From the NCBI GenBank assembly GCA_944324075.1, contig CALUUZ010000013.1, positions 1 to 64,000 on the forward strand: a DNA stretch of 64,000 nt. Reading direction: 5' to 3'. The position numbers and the translations under genes were made by a program. The DNA comes from Candidatus Mailhella excrementigallinarum. Lineage in GTDB: Bacteria > Desulfobacterota > Desulfovibrionia > Desulfovibrionales > Desulfovibrionaceae. The notes beneath the pieces are model-generated. The model was not told the DNA's origin. It worked only from the letters and a program-made list of their open reading frames with translations, and ran no database searches. Shown one piece after another: positions 36,933 through 45,702 of the stretch (positions are counted from its first letter, which is position 1; every line of letters begins with the position of its first letter).

Positions 36933-37508
36933 GACTGCTCCAGCCTGTGAGAAACTCTGATGATTGTGGCATGAAACGGCAGTGGGAACAAGATGATACT
37001 GCGGGAAGCCTGAGAAAAAAATGATAGAGTTGATTTTGGCGCGGAGAAAGGCTCACCGGAGCAGAGCAACCGTAATTCACTTGCGGCGGTCAGCTCCAGA
37101 GGAGGCGTGAAACCTGCGATCCGGGACATAGTGTCCTGGCCGGCAGATATTTTCGAATGCAAAACGCTCCGGAAGAATTTCAAGGCGCCCCGCGCTGAAT
37201 CGAATAAAAAAAACCGCCTCGGGGGAAAATCCGGAAGCGGGTGTGAAAGCGGGGAAAGGGAAAACTTTCCGGATTTCCCTTTCTGCAAGAGGTGGTCTAG
37301 AGCATTTCGCTCATGAAGTGCTCTACGGAATCGAGCAGGACGAGACCCATCTCAGCTCTCCTTATCCGCAAGCGCTGCGCGCTGACGGCCAGGGGCAGCG
37401 CGACACCGGAGCAGCCGCAAGTGAATTGCGGCCGCTCCGGTGGAGGCGTGAACTCCGCGAGCCGGAACGCAAGAGCCGGTCGGCAGATATTTTCAAATGC
37501 AAAACGCT
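36933..37508. other. Repeat-filled gap between cydB and the EF-hand gene
   Basis: Holds two R1 copies (37053-37170 and 37299-37510). The part next to 36933 should contain the promoter of the EF-hand gene. No gene is supported. Confidence 0.6.
37053..37170 (+). repeat. R1 element, right part
   Basis: Begins within the middle module (CACTTGCGGCGG) and has a complete right module: GGAGGCGTGAAACCTGCGAT, hairpin CCGGGAC-ATAGT-GTCCTGG, GGCAGATATTTTCGAATGCA, AAACGCTCC. The left hairpin is missing. Confidence 0.75.
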
Positions 37509-37510
37509 CT
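37299..37510 (+). repeat. R1 dispersed element, long form, ending in the cydB stop codon
   Basis: Left hairpin at 37299-37324 (one mismatch), long middle module (CTCCTTATCCGCAAGCGCTG), right module and terminal AAAACGCTCTAG. The flanks are CTAGAGC on the left and GCTCTAG on the right. The minus-strand TAG stop codon of cydB (37509-37511) lies in this end. Confidence 0.85.
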
Positions 37511-38534
37511 AGTAGGCGTGTTCGGATTCCAGTTCCTTCGCCGTTATCTTGTGGGAGAAGGTATAGTAGACCCAGGCCTGGTAGAGAATCACCACCGGTA
37601 CGGCGGTAAGCGCGACGGCCAGCATGATCTTGAGCGTAAGCGGGCTGGATGAACCGTTGGCGAGGGTCACGCTGAAGGAGGGGTCAATGCTGGAAATAAT
37701 CAGACTGGGGAACATGCTTCCCGCTCCGAAAAAGGTGAGACCGAGAATGAACAGGGAACTCATGAACCACGCCGTCCACATGGCTCCATTGGCGAGAGCC
37801 AGACGGGACGCCACAAGACCGACCACGGCGACGATCAGCGCCGCGTAAATAACCGGGTGCGCGGCGATGGAGGTATACATGTCGGTATAGAAGGCGCTCA
37901 GGGCAAGGAAGGCCAGCACCAGGGAAAGCAGCAGGGGCCACAGCGCTTTGGCCGTGCGGCCCGCGCGTTCCTGCAGGGGGCCTTCCGCCTTGAGTTCAAG
38001 CCACAGTGCTCCGTGATAGGCGAACATGATCACGAAAAGCAGGCCTCCCGCGAGTCCGTAAGGATTGAGCAGGGTGAAGAGGTTCCCCTGATATACTCCT
38101 TCCGCATCAATGGGAATGCCCCGGAACAGATTGGCAAAGGCCACGCCGAGAAGCAGCGCGGGGACAAAGTTGCCGAGGAAGAGGCAGGTGTCCCACACTC
38201 CGCGCCACAGCCCGCAGTTGACCTTGTTGCGGAATTCAAAAGCGACGGCGCGGAAGATCAGGGCGAAAAGCAGTATGAGCAGCGGAGCATAAAGCGCGCT
38301 GAACATGGTTGCATAGGCCAGAGGGAAGGCGGCGAATGTCACGCCGCCGGCTGTAATCAGCCATACCTCATTCCCATCCCAGAACGGGCCGGAGGCATTG
38401 TAGATCACGCGTTTTTCCGCATCGCTCCGGGCCAGGAAGGGCATGAGCGTCCCCATGCCGAAGTCAAAGCCGTCAAGAATGAAGTAGACGGCCCACAGCA
38501 GAATCCACAGTATAAACCAGATTGTTTCCAGCAT
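37509..38534 (-). CDS. cydB: Cytochrome bd quinol oxidase subunit II
   Basis: Second subunit of the high-affinity oxygen reductase that oxidises quinol and reduces O2 to water. The 341 residues carry about nine hydrophobic helices and the typical start METIWFILWILLWAVYFILDGFDFGMG-like pattern (here MLETIWFILW, LDGFDFGMG). It starts 2 bases after the cydA stop. The stop codon is supplied by the end of an R1 repeat. Confidence 0.93.
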   Translation of the reverse strand: MLETIWFILWILLWAVYFILDGFDFGMGTLMPFLARSDAEKRVIYNASGPFWDGNEVWLITAGGVTFAAFPLAYATMFSALYAPLLILLFALIFRAVAFEFRNKVNCGLWRGVWDTCLFLGNFVPALLLGVAFANLFRGIPIDAEGVYQGNLFTLLNPYGLAGGLLFVIMFAYHGALWLELKAEGPLQERAGRTAKALWPLLLSLVLAFLALSAFYTDMYTSIAAHPVIYAALIVAVVGLVASRLALANGAMWTAWFMSSLFILGLTFFGAGSMFPSLIISSIDPSFSVTLANGSSSPLTLKIMLAVALTAVPVVILYQAWVYYTFSHKITAKELESEHAY

Positions 38535-38536
38535 GG

Positions 38537-39868
38537 CTATTCTCCGGCGCTTTCAGGCTGAATTTCCGGGGCGTGAGGGCCCTTGCGGGCATACTTGGCC
38601 AGCAGGTAGATGTCCAGAATGCCCAGAGCCGTATAGATGACGGCAAAGGCCGCAAGAGAGAGCGCCACGGAAGAAGTGGGCACGGGCGACACTGCGTCCG
38701 AAGTGCGCATGAGACCGTAGACGATCCAGGGTTGGCGGCCTACTTCGGCAACCATCCATCCCGCCATGATTGCGAGATAGGGCAGAGGAATGGTCCAGAT
38801 GAGCAGTCTGGCGAGCAGGGGACTTTCCGCGAGATTGCGACGCTTCAGCCACGCCCAGCCGGACAGGAGGATGAACACCGCGCCCAGTGCGACCATGAAT
38901 CGGAAGGAGAGGAAGGTCAGCAGCACGGGGGGAATGTCTTCCTTGGGGAAGGCGTTGAGTCCTGTGACTTCCTGGGAGAAATTGCCGTGCGCCATGAAAG
39001 AGAGTACGCCGGGGATGCCGATGGCTTCCACGCTGTTCTTGCCTTCTTCCTGATCAGGCCACACAAGAAGATACATGGGAGCATTTTCCCGGGTTTCCCA
39101 GTGCGATTCCATGGCAGCCAGCTTGGCGGGCTGATGACGGGCGACGATCTGCCCCTGATGGTGTCCCGCGACGGCCACGAGCAGCGCGAGAATCAGGGTA
39201 AAGGGCGCGGCGATTTTCACTGATTTGGCGAAAACCGGATCTCCGTTTTTGCGAAGCAGATGCCAGGCGCAGACCGCCAGCACAAAGAACCCGGCGAGCA
39301 TCCATGATGAGGCAATGGTGTGGAAGAACTGGCCCCAAGCGTAGGGGTTGGTCACCACGGTCAGGAAGTCCTCAAGTTCGGCGCGGCCGTTGCGGATAAC
39401 GTAGCCAACGGGATTCTGCATGAAGCCGTTGGCGATGATGATCCATACGGCGGAAAGGTTGGAGGCAAACGCCACGGCCCAGATGGCGAAGCAATGTACC
39501 TTTTTGCCTACCCGATCCCAGCCGAAGGTCCATACCGCAACGAATGTGGATTCCAGAAAAAAGGCAGCCGTGGCCTCAATGGCCAGAAGCGAGCCGAAAA
39601 TGTCGCCGACATAGGCGGAGTATTTTGACCAGTTGGTGCCGAACTGGAACTCAAGGGTAATCCCCGTGACCACACCGAGAGCGAAATTGATGAGGAAAAG
39701 TTTTCCCCAGAATTTCGCCATACGCTTGTAGGTTTCGTCGCCGGTGCGCACATAGATGGTTTCCATTATGGCCAGCAGAACGGTGAGCCCCAGCGTCAGA
39801 GGCACAAAAATAAAATGGAAGAAAACGGCCACGGCAAATTGCAGCCGTGAAAGCATGACCAGATCCAT
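38537..39868 (-). CDS. cydA: Cytochrome bd quinol oxidase subunit I
   Basis: Heme-bearing subunit of cytochrome bd oxidase, 443 residues, of the shorter Q-loop type. Family features include the start LSRLQFAVAVFFHFIFVPLTLG with heme ligand His18, and GRQPWIVYGLMRT in the C-terminal part. AAGGAG precedes the ATG. In this anaerobe it serves oxygen detoxification and/or microaerobic respiration, together with roo, rub and dfx just upstream on the same strand. Confidence 0.94.
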   Translation of the reverse strand: MDLVMLSRLQFAVAVFFHFIFVPLTLGLTVLLAIMETIYVRTGDETYKRMAKFWGKLFLINFALGVVTGITLEFQFGTNWSKYSAYVGDIFGSLLAIEATAAFFLESTFVAVWTFGWDRVGKKVHCFAIWAVAFASNLSAVWIIIANGFMQNPVGYVIRNGRAELEDFLTVVTNPYAWGQFFHTIASSWMLAGFFVLAVCAWHLLRKNGDPVFAKSVKIAAPFTLILALLVAVAGHHQGQIVARHQPAKLAAMESHWETRENAPMYLLVWPDQEEGKNSVEAIGIPGVLSFMAHGNFSQEVTGLNAFPKEDIPPVLLTFLSFRFMVALGAVFILLSGWAWLKRRNLAESPLLARLLIWTIPLPYLAIMAGWMVAEVGRQPWIVYGLMRTSDAVSPVPTSSVALSLAAFAVIYTALGILDIYLLAKYARKGPHAPEIQPESAGE

Positions 39869-39930
39869 ACAGTCTCCTTATCCCCGGGGGAAGCGACTTG
39901 CCGCGCCGCGGAACGCTGTCGGGCGCGGAA

Positions 39931-39957
39931 CGCCCGCCGGAGGGGATCCGGCGGGCG
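39931..39957 (-). terminator. GC-rich hairpin between roo and cydA
   Basis: A 10-bp perfect stem (39931-39940 with 39948-39957) lies 10 bases after the roo stop codon. There is no U tract, so it may only stabilise or attenuate rather than end the transcript. Confidence 0.4.
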
Positions 39958-39966
39958 GCAGGGGCG

Positions 39967-41181
39967 TTATGCGAACGCCTTGACCTTTTCCTTAAGGGTT
40001 CGGGCCACAGCCGCGCCGAGTTCCCGGCAGGCGGCCAGTTCTTCGGCCTTGGCGCCGAAGTGGGCGCGAACGGGTTCTCCGACCACTTCAACCTTCATGG
40101 CGGCCAGCTCCTCGGCCATCATCCTGGGCGCTTCGCCGGACCATCCGTGCGCGCCGAAGGTCGCCCCCACGAGATTCTGCGGTTTCAGTCCCTTTACATG
40201 AGCCATGAGGGCCATCATGTTGACCATGGGCATGTTGTTGCGCGTGGCGGAACCGAGAATGAGCGCGCCGCTGTCGGCCAGTTCATTCATTACCGCGCTC
40301 ACATGATTGTGCTGCATGTCCATGAGCACATAAGGCACGCCCTCATCGTCGAGGCCGTCGCCTACAGCATAGGCCATGCTTTCCGTGGCGCCCCACATGC
40401 TTTCATAGGCGACCACGGCGCGGAGCTTGGGTTTCTGCTCTGCAAAGGCACGGTAAGAATCAAGCACAAACCTGATATCTTCCGGAGTGCGGAAAATAAG
40501 CCCGTGATCGGGAGCGATGATGTCAAGCGGAATACCAAGCTGGACGACGCGGTCCAGAGTCTTGAGCACCATGGGGGAGTAGGGCAGGACGATATTATTG
40601 TAATAGTCCTTCATGGCGCGGAGCAGGAGCGGGCGTTCGTACTCGTCCACAAAGCGGCGGGAGGTGGCCACGTTCTGCCCGAAAGCGTCATTGCTGAACA
40701 GCACGCGGTCTTCCTCGACATAGGAAACCATGCTGTCCGGCCAGTGCAGCATACGGGTTTCAAGAAAGGTGATGTTGCGCTTGCCGATATTCAGACGTTC
40801 TCCGTCCTTCACCGCCGTAATGGGCCAGCCTTCGGTGTTGAACTGCCGGGTGATGGACTTCAGCCCCATGGTGGAGCAGAAGATTTTTTCTGGCTTGCAC
40901 AGCTCCACGATGCGGGGCAGAACGCCCGCGTGATCCTGCTCCAGATGGTTGCAGATGATATAGTCAATTTTCCGGGGATCGACGAGAGCGGAAATATGGG
41001 CGACCAGCTCGTCAAAATAGTGGTGGCTGACGGTATCCACCAGAACGTTTTTTTCGTCCTGAATCAGATAGGCATTGTAGGTACTGCCTTCGGGAGAACG
41101 GCTGTAGTGGTGGAAGTTGCGCAGATTGAAATCGACTGCGCCCACCCAGTGAATGCCGGGTTTCAGAAGAACAGGCTGCAT
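39967..41181 (-). CDS. roo: Rubredoxin:oxygen oxidoreductase (flavodiiron protein)
   Basis: Cytosolic four-electron reductase of O2 to water (and possibly NO to N2O), fed by rubredoxin. The 404 residues contain a metallo-beta-lactamase-type diiron domain with all six expected ligands: H79, E81, D83, H146, D165 and H226, numbered as in D. gigas ROO. A flavodoxin-like FMN domain follows (about 252-400, YESMWGATE). AAGGAG precedes the ATG. It is downstream of the rubredoxin gene across a partial terminator, so rub is probably expressed more strongly. Confidence 0.95.
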   Translation of the reverse strand: MQPVLLKPGIHWVGAVDFNLRNFHHYSRSPEGSTYNAYLIQDEKNVLVDTVSHHYFDELVAHISALVDPRKIDYIICNHLEQDHAGVLPRIVELCKPEKIFCSTMGLKSITRQFNTEGWPITAVKDGERLNIGKRNITFLETRMLHWPDSMVSYVEEDRVLFSNDAFGQNVATSRRFVDEYERPLLLRAMKDYYNNIVLPYSPMVLKTLDRVVQLGIPLDIIAPDHGLIFRTPEDIRFVLDSYRAFAEQKPKLRAVVAYESMWGATESMAYAVGDGLDDEGVPYVLMDMQHNHVSAVMNELADSGALILGSATRNNMPMVNMMALMAHVKGLKPQNLVGATFGAHGWSGEAPRMMAEELAAMKVEVVGEPVRAHFGAKAEELAACRELGAAVARTLKEKVKAFA

Positions 41182-41201
41182 GGTATCTCCTTGAAGTGAA
41201 A

Positions 41202-41224
41202 AAAGGGAGGACGGTCCTCCCTTT
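41202..41224 (-). terminator. Attenuating hairpin between rub and roo
   Basis: An 11-bp near-perfect inverted repeat (41202-41212 with 41214-41224), followed on the minus strand by TTTTTCAC. It lies between the rub stop and the roo ribosome-binding site and could give partial termination. Confidence 0.6.
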
Positions 41225-41297
41225 GACTGGTAATGCGCTGAAACGTCTGCTTTCGGACGGCGCGAAGAGCGCTCCGAAAGGGAACGCCTGAAACCGC

Positions 41298-41456
41298 CTA
41301 CGCGGGATCGAACTGGGATTTGGGAGCGCCGCAGATGGGGCAGACCCAGTCTTCGGGCAGTTTGTCGAAGGGGGTGCCGGGCGCGACGCCGTTATCCGGG
41401 TCGCCCTGGGCCGGGTCATACTCGTAGCCGCAGACGGTGCAAACATACTTTTCCAT
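41298..41456 (-). CDS. rub: Rubredoxin
   Basis: A 52-residue electron carrier with one Fe bound by four cysteines: C6 and C9 (YVCTVCGY) and C39 and C42 (WVCPICGA), with the typical [20 protein letters not shown] middle. AAGGAG lies upstream of the ATG at 41454-41456 and the frame ends with TAG at 41298-41300. It donates electrons to Roo and is encoded between dfx and roo. Confidence 0.95.
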   Translation of the reverse strand: MEKYVCTVCGYEYDPAQGDPDNGVAPGTPFDKLPEDWVCPICGAPKSQFDPA

Positions 41457-41534
41457 GATGATACTCCTTGAAACAGGGGGTTAATGAACGGCTCCGCCTG
41501 CCCGGGAACAGGGGGGCGGAGCTGCTCCGGGAAA

Positions 41535-41915
41535 TCAGGCTTCAGCCTTCCACTGGCCGTGAAGATTGCAGTATTCGCGAGCCGTTACATGGGCGGCGTC
41601 AATGCAGAATTCCGCTTCGGGCTTTTCGCCGGGTTTAAGAAATTTTCTGTAGCTCTTGCCGTCGGCAAGAAGCTCAATCCATTCGATATAGTGGGCTTCT
41701 TCCATGGGATGAGGAACAGAACCGACGCTGACTTTCCAGCCGGCGGCCGTCTTTTCCAGCACGGGAACATGCTTTTCCTTCGCGCCGTCGCTGGTTCCTT
41801 CAGCCATGAGTTTCATATTTTCACCGCAGCACACCAGGGGCGCGCCGCCGCCGTGCACCACTTCCACGATATTGCCGCAATGCATGCACTTGTACACTTC
41901 AAACTGTCTGGTCAT
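41535..41915 (-). CDS. dfx: Desulfoferrodoxin (two-iron superoxide reductase)
   Basis: Reduces superoxide to hydrogen peroxide. The 126-residue protein starts at the ATG at 41913-41915 with GGAGG upstream. The desulforedoxin-like centre I has C10, C13, C29 and C30. The catalytic centre II has H49, H69, H75, C116 and H119, matching known desulfoferrodoxin ligands. Glu/Lys residues near EEKHVP-like sequence (KEKHVPV) are also present. First gene of the oxygen-defence cluster dfx-rub-roo-cydAB. Confidence 0.95.
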   Translation of the reverse strand: MTRQFEVYKCMHCGNIVEVVHGGGAPLVCCGENMKLMAEGTSDGAKEKHVPVLEKTAAGWKVSVGSVPHPMEEAHYIEWIELLADGKSYRKFLKPGEKPEAEFCIDAAHVTAREYCNLHGQWKAEA

Positions 41916-42018
41916 TGAAAGCCTCCATAGACTGAATATGATGCGAAATCCCCGCATGGCTTATGGATAGCGCATTGTTCCCTTCAAGCAATGATTACTT
42001 ATCAGGAACTATTTGCCT

Positions 42019-43668
42019 TTACACTCGGAAGGAAGTCGCGTCAAGCTTTTTCGCCATTTCCCAGATGGCCCGGATACGGTGCCGGTAGAGATGATTCCGG
42101 GAGATTTCGTTCTGCCACGCCGTGCGCAGTTCGGTTTTGTACGCCGGGGAATGTTCCAGATGCTTTATGCTGAGAACGAGATCGCCGGGGCGGCGCAGAG
42201 TGATGGGCGCGGCAAGATGGGGAGGAAAGATATCCATCCCCGATCCGGTGGCGGTGAGCAGGAAACCGCCCGCCTGCCATACGTCGAAGTGGCGCTGGGT
42301 AAGCCCCCCGGGCAGCAGCAGACTTGTGACGTCCAGCGTAAATGGGGCGGCGCGGTAGAGGGCCGGGAGCATGGCATAGTAATCCACCGGAGGGGAAAAA
42401 TGCGCCGGGGCGTCGAGGCGGTTTTTCCAACCCTCATCTCCGACAAGCTCCAGCGCGGGCATGCCGTTCTGTCCGAGCGAAGCGGCTTCATTCAGCCACA
42501 TAAGACGATTGTTCAGGGCAAGTTCCTCCGTTCCTCTGCCTGCCTCCCGCGCCGCATGTCCGGGCCAGGAGGGAATGTGTTTCCCCTGTTCCTCTTCAAT
42601 CCGGCGTTTCCACCAGTGATAGTCCGGGCGCTCTCCCCTGCGCAGCATGGCGCGCGCTTCTGCTTCCCTCTCGGCGTGGCGCGGCGCGGCGGCGAAAAAG
42701 GCATCCTTTCCGGGAAAGCTGCTGCGTCCAACAAAAAGCACCCTGATGCCGGGCGGCAGGATCGCGGGTTCGGGATCAAGAAAAAACGAGGAGGCCGCCA
42801 GCGGCATGAATTCGGCATTTGCGGCTCCGCAGGCGCGCAGTTCTGGCAGAAAAGTGGCGTCGGTAGTCAGCAGGAGCGCGTCTTTCCACCACGGCAGACG
42901 CAGGGAGGAAAGAATCTGCCAGGGATTGTCCACAAACCAGATGCATACAGGGATGCCCATTGCCCGCAGCAGGTGGAAGACGCGTCCTTCCGGATCCAGA
43001 CCGCGCAGATTGACGGACAAGAAGAGGGAGGGGCGCTGCCTTTTGAGCCGTGCAAAAAACTCCTTCAAGTCGACATGATTTCCAGACGGCGACACTGATG
43101 AATCCGGGAGATGTACGGGGGAAAGCCCTTCCATTTCCAATGCCTGCGTCAGCTCGCGGTGCAGAAGGGAAGACGCGTTTCCAGGCAGAAGAACAGAGGG
43201 GGGGGCTGCGGGAGCGGCGTGCTCAGGGCTGAAGCCATCGGGGATGAGACATAAGGCAAGCAGGGGTCCCCAGAACTCGGGAAAAAGGCGCCGGCCCTGC
43301 CGGTATGCGAACATGATCGGGGAGGTTTCGCGAATCAGCCCGGGCAGCAGGAGGGCGGCCTGCGCGGGATCGATTTTCCGCCAGCCCGCCGGAAGTTCCA
43401 AAGTGGCCCCCGCATCGTGCAGGGCGTCAAGAAAATCCGGACTTTCCAGCCAGAAAACGGAGCTGTCTTCCGGCTGCAATCTTCTGACAAGGGGAAGAAG
43501 CTGTGCCGGATGCGGCCCGATACCCAGGAGAAGAACCGGCCGGGAACATCTGCTGATGGAGTGTGAAGCTCCTTCATCCAGCCGTTCATAAGAGTCCGGG
43601 CCTTCGGTCAGAGTCCGGATACGTCCGAGAGAATCACGAATGCGGATGCGGAGAGGGCGTGGAGTCAT
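42019..43668 (-). CDS. CgeB-like glycosyltransferase family protein
   Basis: A 549-residue cytoplasmic protein resembling the DUF3880/CgeB-type glycosyltransferases common in Desulfovibrio. The N-terminal half (about 1-200) is variable. The central part has PSLFLSVNLRGLDPEG and GIPVCIWFVDNPWQIL, typical of the DUF3880 region, and the C-terminal part has LPGGLTQRHFDVWQAGGFLLT, typical of the glycan-transfer domain. Substrate unknown; protein or surface-glycan glycosylation is plausible. The ATG at 43666-43668 has no clear ribosome-binding site. Divergent from rlmE. Confidence 0.7.
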   Translation of the reverse strand: MTPRPLRIRIRDSLGRIRTLTEGPDSYERLDEGASHSISRCSRPVLLLGIGPHPAQLLPLVRRLQPEDSSVFWLESPDFLDALHDAGATLELPAGWRKIDPAQAALLLPGLIRETSPIMFAYRQGRRLFPEFWGPLLALCLIPDGFSPEHAAPAAPPSVLLPGNASSLLHRELTQALEMEGLSPVHLPDSSVSPSGNHVDLKEFFARLKRQRPSLFLSVNLRGLDPEGRVFHLLRAMGIPVCIWFVDNPWQILSSLRLPWWKDALLLTTDATFLPELRACGAANAEFMPLAASSFFLDPEPAILPPGIRVLFVGRSSFPGKDAFFAAAPRHAEREAEARAMLRRGERPDYHWWKRRIEEEQGKHIPSWPGHAAREAGRGTEELALNNRLMWLNEAASLGQNGMPALELVGDEGWKNRLDAPAHFSPPVDYYAMLPALYRAAPFTLDVTSLLLPGGLTQRHFDVWQAGGFLLTATGSGMDIFPPHLAAPITLRRPGDLVLSIKHLEHSPAYKTELRTAWQNEISRNHLYRHRIRAIWEMAKKLDATSFRV

Positions 43669-43732
43669 ACGGGGAGGCCCTCAATGCCTCTTGGCTACGG
43701 GGAAAAAATAGGATAAGAAAATCCGATCAATT

Positions 43733-44356
43733 ATGAAGACGTATCGTGATCACTATTTTCTGAAGGCAAAGCGGGAGAATTATCCTGCCCGTTCAGTGTA
43801 CAAGCTCAAGGAAATGGACGCAAGATTCCGTTTGCTGAAACCCGGCATGAAGGTGCTGGATCTTGGTGCTGCGCCCGGTTCCTGGAGCCTGTATGCCGCG
43901 GAAAGAGTGGGAGCATCCGGACATGTGCTTGGGTGTGACCTCCAGACAACCGGGACGGTGTTCCCCGCCAACGTGACCTTTCTTCAGGAGAACGTGTTTG
44001 AGCGCACGGAGGATTTCGAGCGTCTGCTGGATGAAGCGGGTCCCTTTGATCTGGTCATGAGCGACATGGCTCCCCGCACCACGGGAACCAGGTTCACGGA
44101 TCAGGCGCGTTCTCTTGAGCTTTGCCTTGAAGCGGTGAAAGTGGCTGACCGCTGGCTGAAGCCGGGCGGAAGCTTCATCGCCAAGATATTTATGGGGCCT
44201 GATTTCCAGGAACTGGCGCAAGCTCTGAAAAAGCGCTTTTCCTCGGTCAAAACCTTCAAACCCAACAGCTCCCGGGCCGAAAGCAAGGAAATTTTTGAAG
44301 TCGGCATGGGATACAAGGGCGGCCCGGAAGAGGCCGCAAAGCGTGCGGAGGCTTAA
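43733..44356 (+). CDS. rlmE: 23S rRNA (uridine-2'-O)-methyltransferase
   Basis: SAM-dependent enzyme of the FtsJ/RrmJ family that methylates U2552 in 23S rRNA. The 207 residues include the SAM-binding motif VLDLGAAPGSWSLY (about 42-55) and the K-D-K-E catalytic set: Lys in SVYKLKEMD, Asp in LVMSDMAPRT, Lys in SFIAKIFMG, Glu in RAESKEIFEV. The gene is followed after 3 bases by yebC, and its last codons carry the GGAGG used by yebC. Confidence 0.93.
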   Translation: MKTYRDHYFLKAKRENYPARSVYKLKEMDARFRLLKPGMKVLDLGAAPGSWSLYAAERVGASGHVLGCDLQTTGTVFPANVTFLQENVFERTEDFERLLDEAGPFDLVMSDMAPRTTGTRFTDQARSLELCLEAVKVADRWLKPGGSFIAKIFMGPDFQELAQALKKRFSSVKTFKPNSSRAESKEIFEVGMGYKGGPEEAAKRAEA

Positions 44357-44359
44357 TTT

Positions 44360-45097
44360 ATGTCTGGACACAGCAAATGGGCTAACATCAAGCTGCGCAA
44401 GGGCGCTCAGGACGCCAAGCGCGGCAAGGTATTCACCAAGGCCGCCAAGGAAATCATCATCGCCGCGAAGAACGGTGGCGATCCGGCGGGGAATGCCCGT
44501 TTGCGCTCCGCCATTGCCGCGGCCAAGGCCGTAAATCTGCCCAAGGACAAGATCGAGGCCGCCATCCGCAAGGGAACGGGGCAGGACGCTGGCGGCGATC
44601 TCACGGAGATCATGTATGAAGGTTATGCGTCCGGCGGAGTGGCAGTGATCGTGGAAACCGCCACGGACAACAAGAATCGCACAGTGGCGGATGTGCGCCA
44701 TATCTTTACCAAACATGGCGGCAGTCTCGGTGAGAGCGGTTCCGTGGCCTTTCAGTTTGATCGCAAGGGTGTGATCATGCTCTCCAGGGAAAAGTACCCA
44801 GATGAGGATGCTGTGATGAATCTGGCTTTGGAAGCCGGCGCGGACGATGTGCGCGACGAGGATGAAAGCTGGGGCATCTACACCTCCTTTGAGGATTTCA
44901 ACTCCGTGCGCGAAGCCCTGGAAGGACAGAGCGTGGAAATGGAATCCGCCGAAATTAATATGGTGCCGAAAGTAACAGTGCCTGTGGACGCGGAAACTGC
45001 CCGCAAGATCATGAAACTGAATGACGCTCTTGAAGAGCATGACGACGTGCAGAACGTATATTTCAACTTTGAACTGCCGGATGATTTTGAGGAGTAG
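44360..45097 (+). CDS. yebC: YebC/PmpR-family DNA-binding or translation factor
   Basis: A 245-residue protein starting [19 protein letters not shown] with the family's KRGKVFTK and ALEAGADDV motifs. YebC/TACO1 proteins act as transcription regulators or as translation factors relieving stalling at proline runs. Translated with rlmE. It is often followed by ruvC-ruvA-ruvB, but here it is followed by a terminator and a repeat region. Confidence 0.95.
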   Translation: MSGHSKWANIKLRKGAQDAKRGKVFTKAAKEIIIAAKNGGDPAGNARLRSAIAAAKAVNLPKDKIEAAIRKGTGQDAGGDLTEIMYEGYASGGVAVIVETATDNKNRTVADVRHIFTKHGGSLGESGSVAFQFDRKGVIMLSREKYPDEDAVMNLALEAGADDVRDEDESWGIYTSFEDFNSVREALEGQSVEMESAEINMVPKVTVPVDAETARKIMKLNDALEEHDDVQNVYFNFELPDDFEE

Positions 45098-45140
45098 CGC
45101 GTTCAGCGTACGAATACACGGGAACGGCTTCAGACTGTCC

Positions 45141-45177
45141 GGGGATCGCGGGATATTCCGCGATCCCCATTGTTTTT
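45141..45177 (+). terminator. Terminator of rlmE-yebC
   Basis: A perfect 11-bp stem (45141-45151 with 45158-45168), 6-base loop and T run 45173-45177, 44 bases after the yebC stop. Confidence 0.9.
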
Positions 45178-45192
45178 GGGCGCGCGTGCTGT

Positions 45193-45345
45193 TCTTGAAG
45201 GTATCTGCCGGCCGGAATCCCCTGTTCCGGCGTACAGTTTTTGCGCGTGAAGCGCGTTACGGATAAGGAGCGCAGAGAGAGGTCTCCCTCCGCTCAGTCT
45301 CCGGAACTTTTTCGGAGTATTTTCAAAACAAAAACGCTTCAGCGG
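45193..45345 (-). repeat. R1 dispersed element, inverted orientation
   Basis: Read on the minus strand, GTTCCGGAGACTGAGCGGAG and CTCCTTATCCGTAACGCGC match the R1 middle module, and CCGGCCGGCAGATACCTTC matches the right module. One of the more diverged copies; the left-hand end is AAGCGTTTTTGTTTTG. Confidence 0.55.
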
Positions 45346-45350
45346 ATCAT

Positions 45351-45385
45351 AAAAAACGTCCCTCCGGAGGAGAACCGGAGGGACG
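45351..45385 (-). terminator. Intrinsic terminator on the minus strand
   Basis: A perfect 11-bp stem (45357-45367 with 45375-45385) with a 7-base loop, followed on the minus strand by six T (45356-45351). It ends the transcript predicted from the sigma-54 promoter at 45687-45702. No minus-strand protein gene is seen between the two. Confidence 0.85.
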
Positions 45386-45676
45386 TCCGCCTTTCGGCGT
45401 CTTTCACGAGAAGGAGAGGACTGTATGGAAAAGGCGTTGGAGGGTGCCTGATTCCCCTTGTATATATCCTGAAAGTCCCTGGTATCAGGAACCTTCATTC
45501 CCACGCTTCCCTGACGGGAAGCCGTCGGCCATTTTCCGAAAAGCGGGAAGCGGAAAATCCTTAGGGCATAAGGCCGAAGCTGAATTGGCGCCGCCCCGCC
45601 CGCGTCCGCCACAGGGCGGGCGCATTCCCGGTAAAACGGAGCGGCGCGCCTTTCAGAGGGGGAGAATGTCGCTTTG
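45351..45676 (-). ncRNA. Candidate sigma-54-dependent small RNA (about 330 nt)
   Basis: Bounded by an ideal sigma-54 promoter and a strong terminator, both on the minus strand. Within it, CCCGCCC/GGGCGGG, ATTTTCCG/CGGAAAAT and CTTCCC/GGGAAG can form stems. Frames inside are short (at most about 50 residues) with poor ribosome-binding sites, and the longest one reads through the terminator, so a regulatory RNA is more likely than an mRNA. The start position is set 12 bases after the -12 GC. Not a known RNA family I recognise. Confidence 0.5.
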
Positions 45677-45686
45677 CCTTCTCTAT

Positions 45687-45702
45687 AGCAAACCGCGTGC
45701 CA
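45687..45702 (-). promoter_or_regulatory. Sigma-54 promoter
   Basis: The minus strand reads TGGCACGCGGTTTGCT, a perfect match to the consensus TGGCACGNNNNTTGCW with correct spacing between the -24 GG and -12 GC. The upstream side is AT-rich, as usual. A CCACAT-GTCAG-ATGTGG inverted repeat at 45905-45921, about 230 bases upstream, could be an activator site. Confidence 0.7.

Noticed and set aside
45130..45612. A 160-codon minus-strand frame across the candidate small RNA
   Set aside because: It reads through the strong terminator at 45351-45385 and the R1 copy, so translation of the whole frame from the sigma-54 transcript is not possible.
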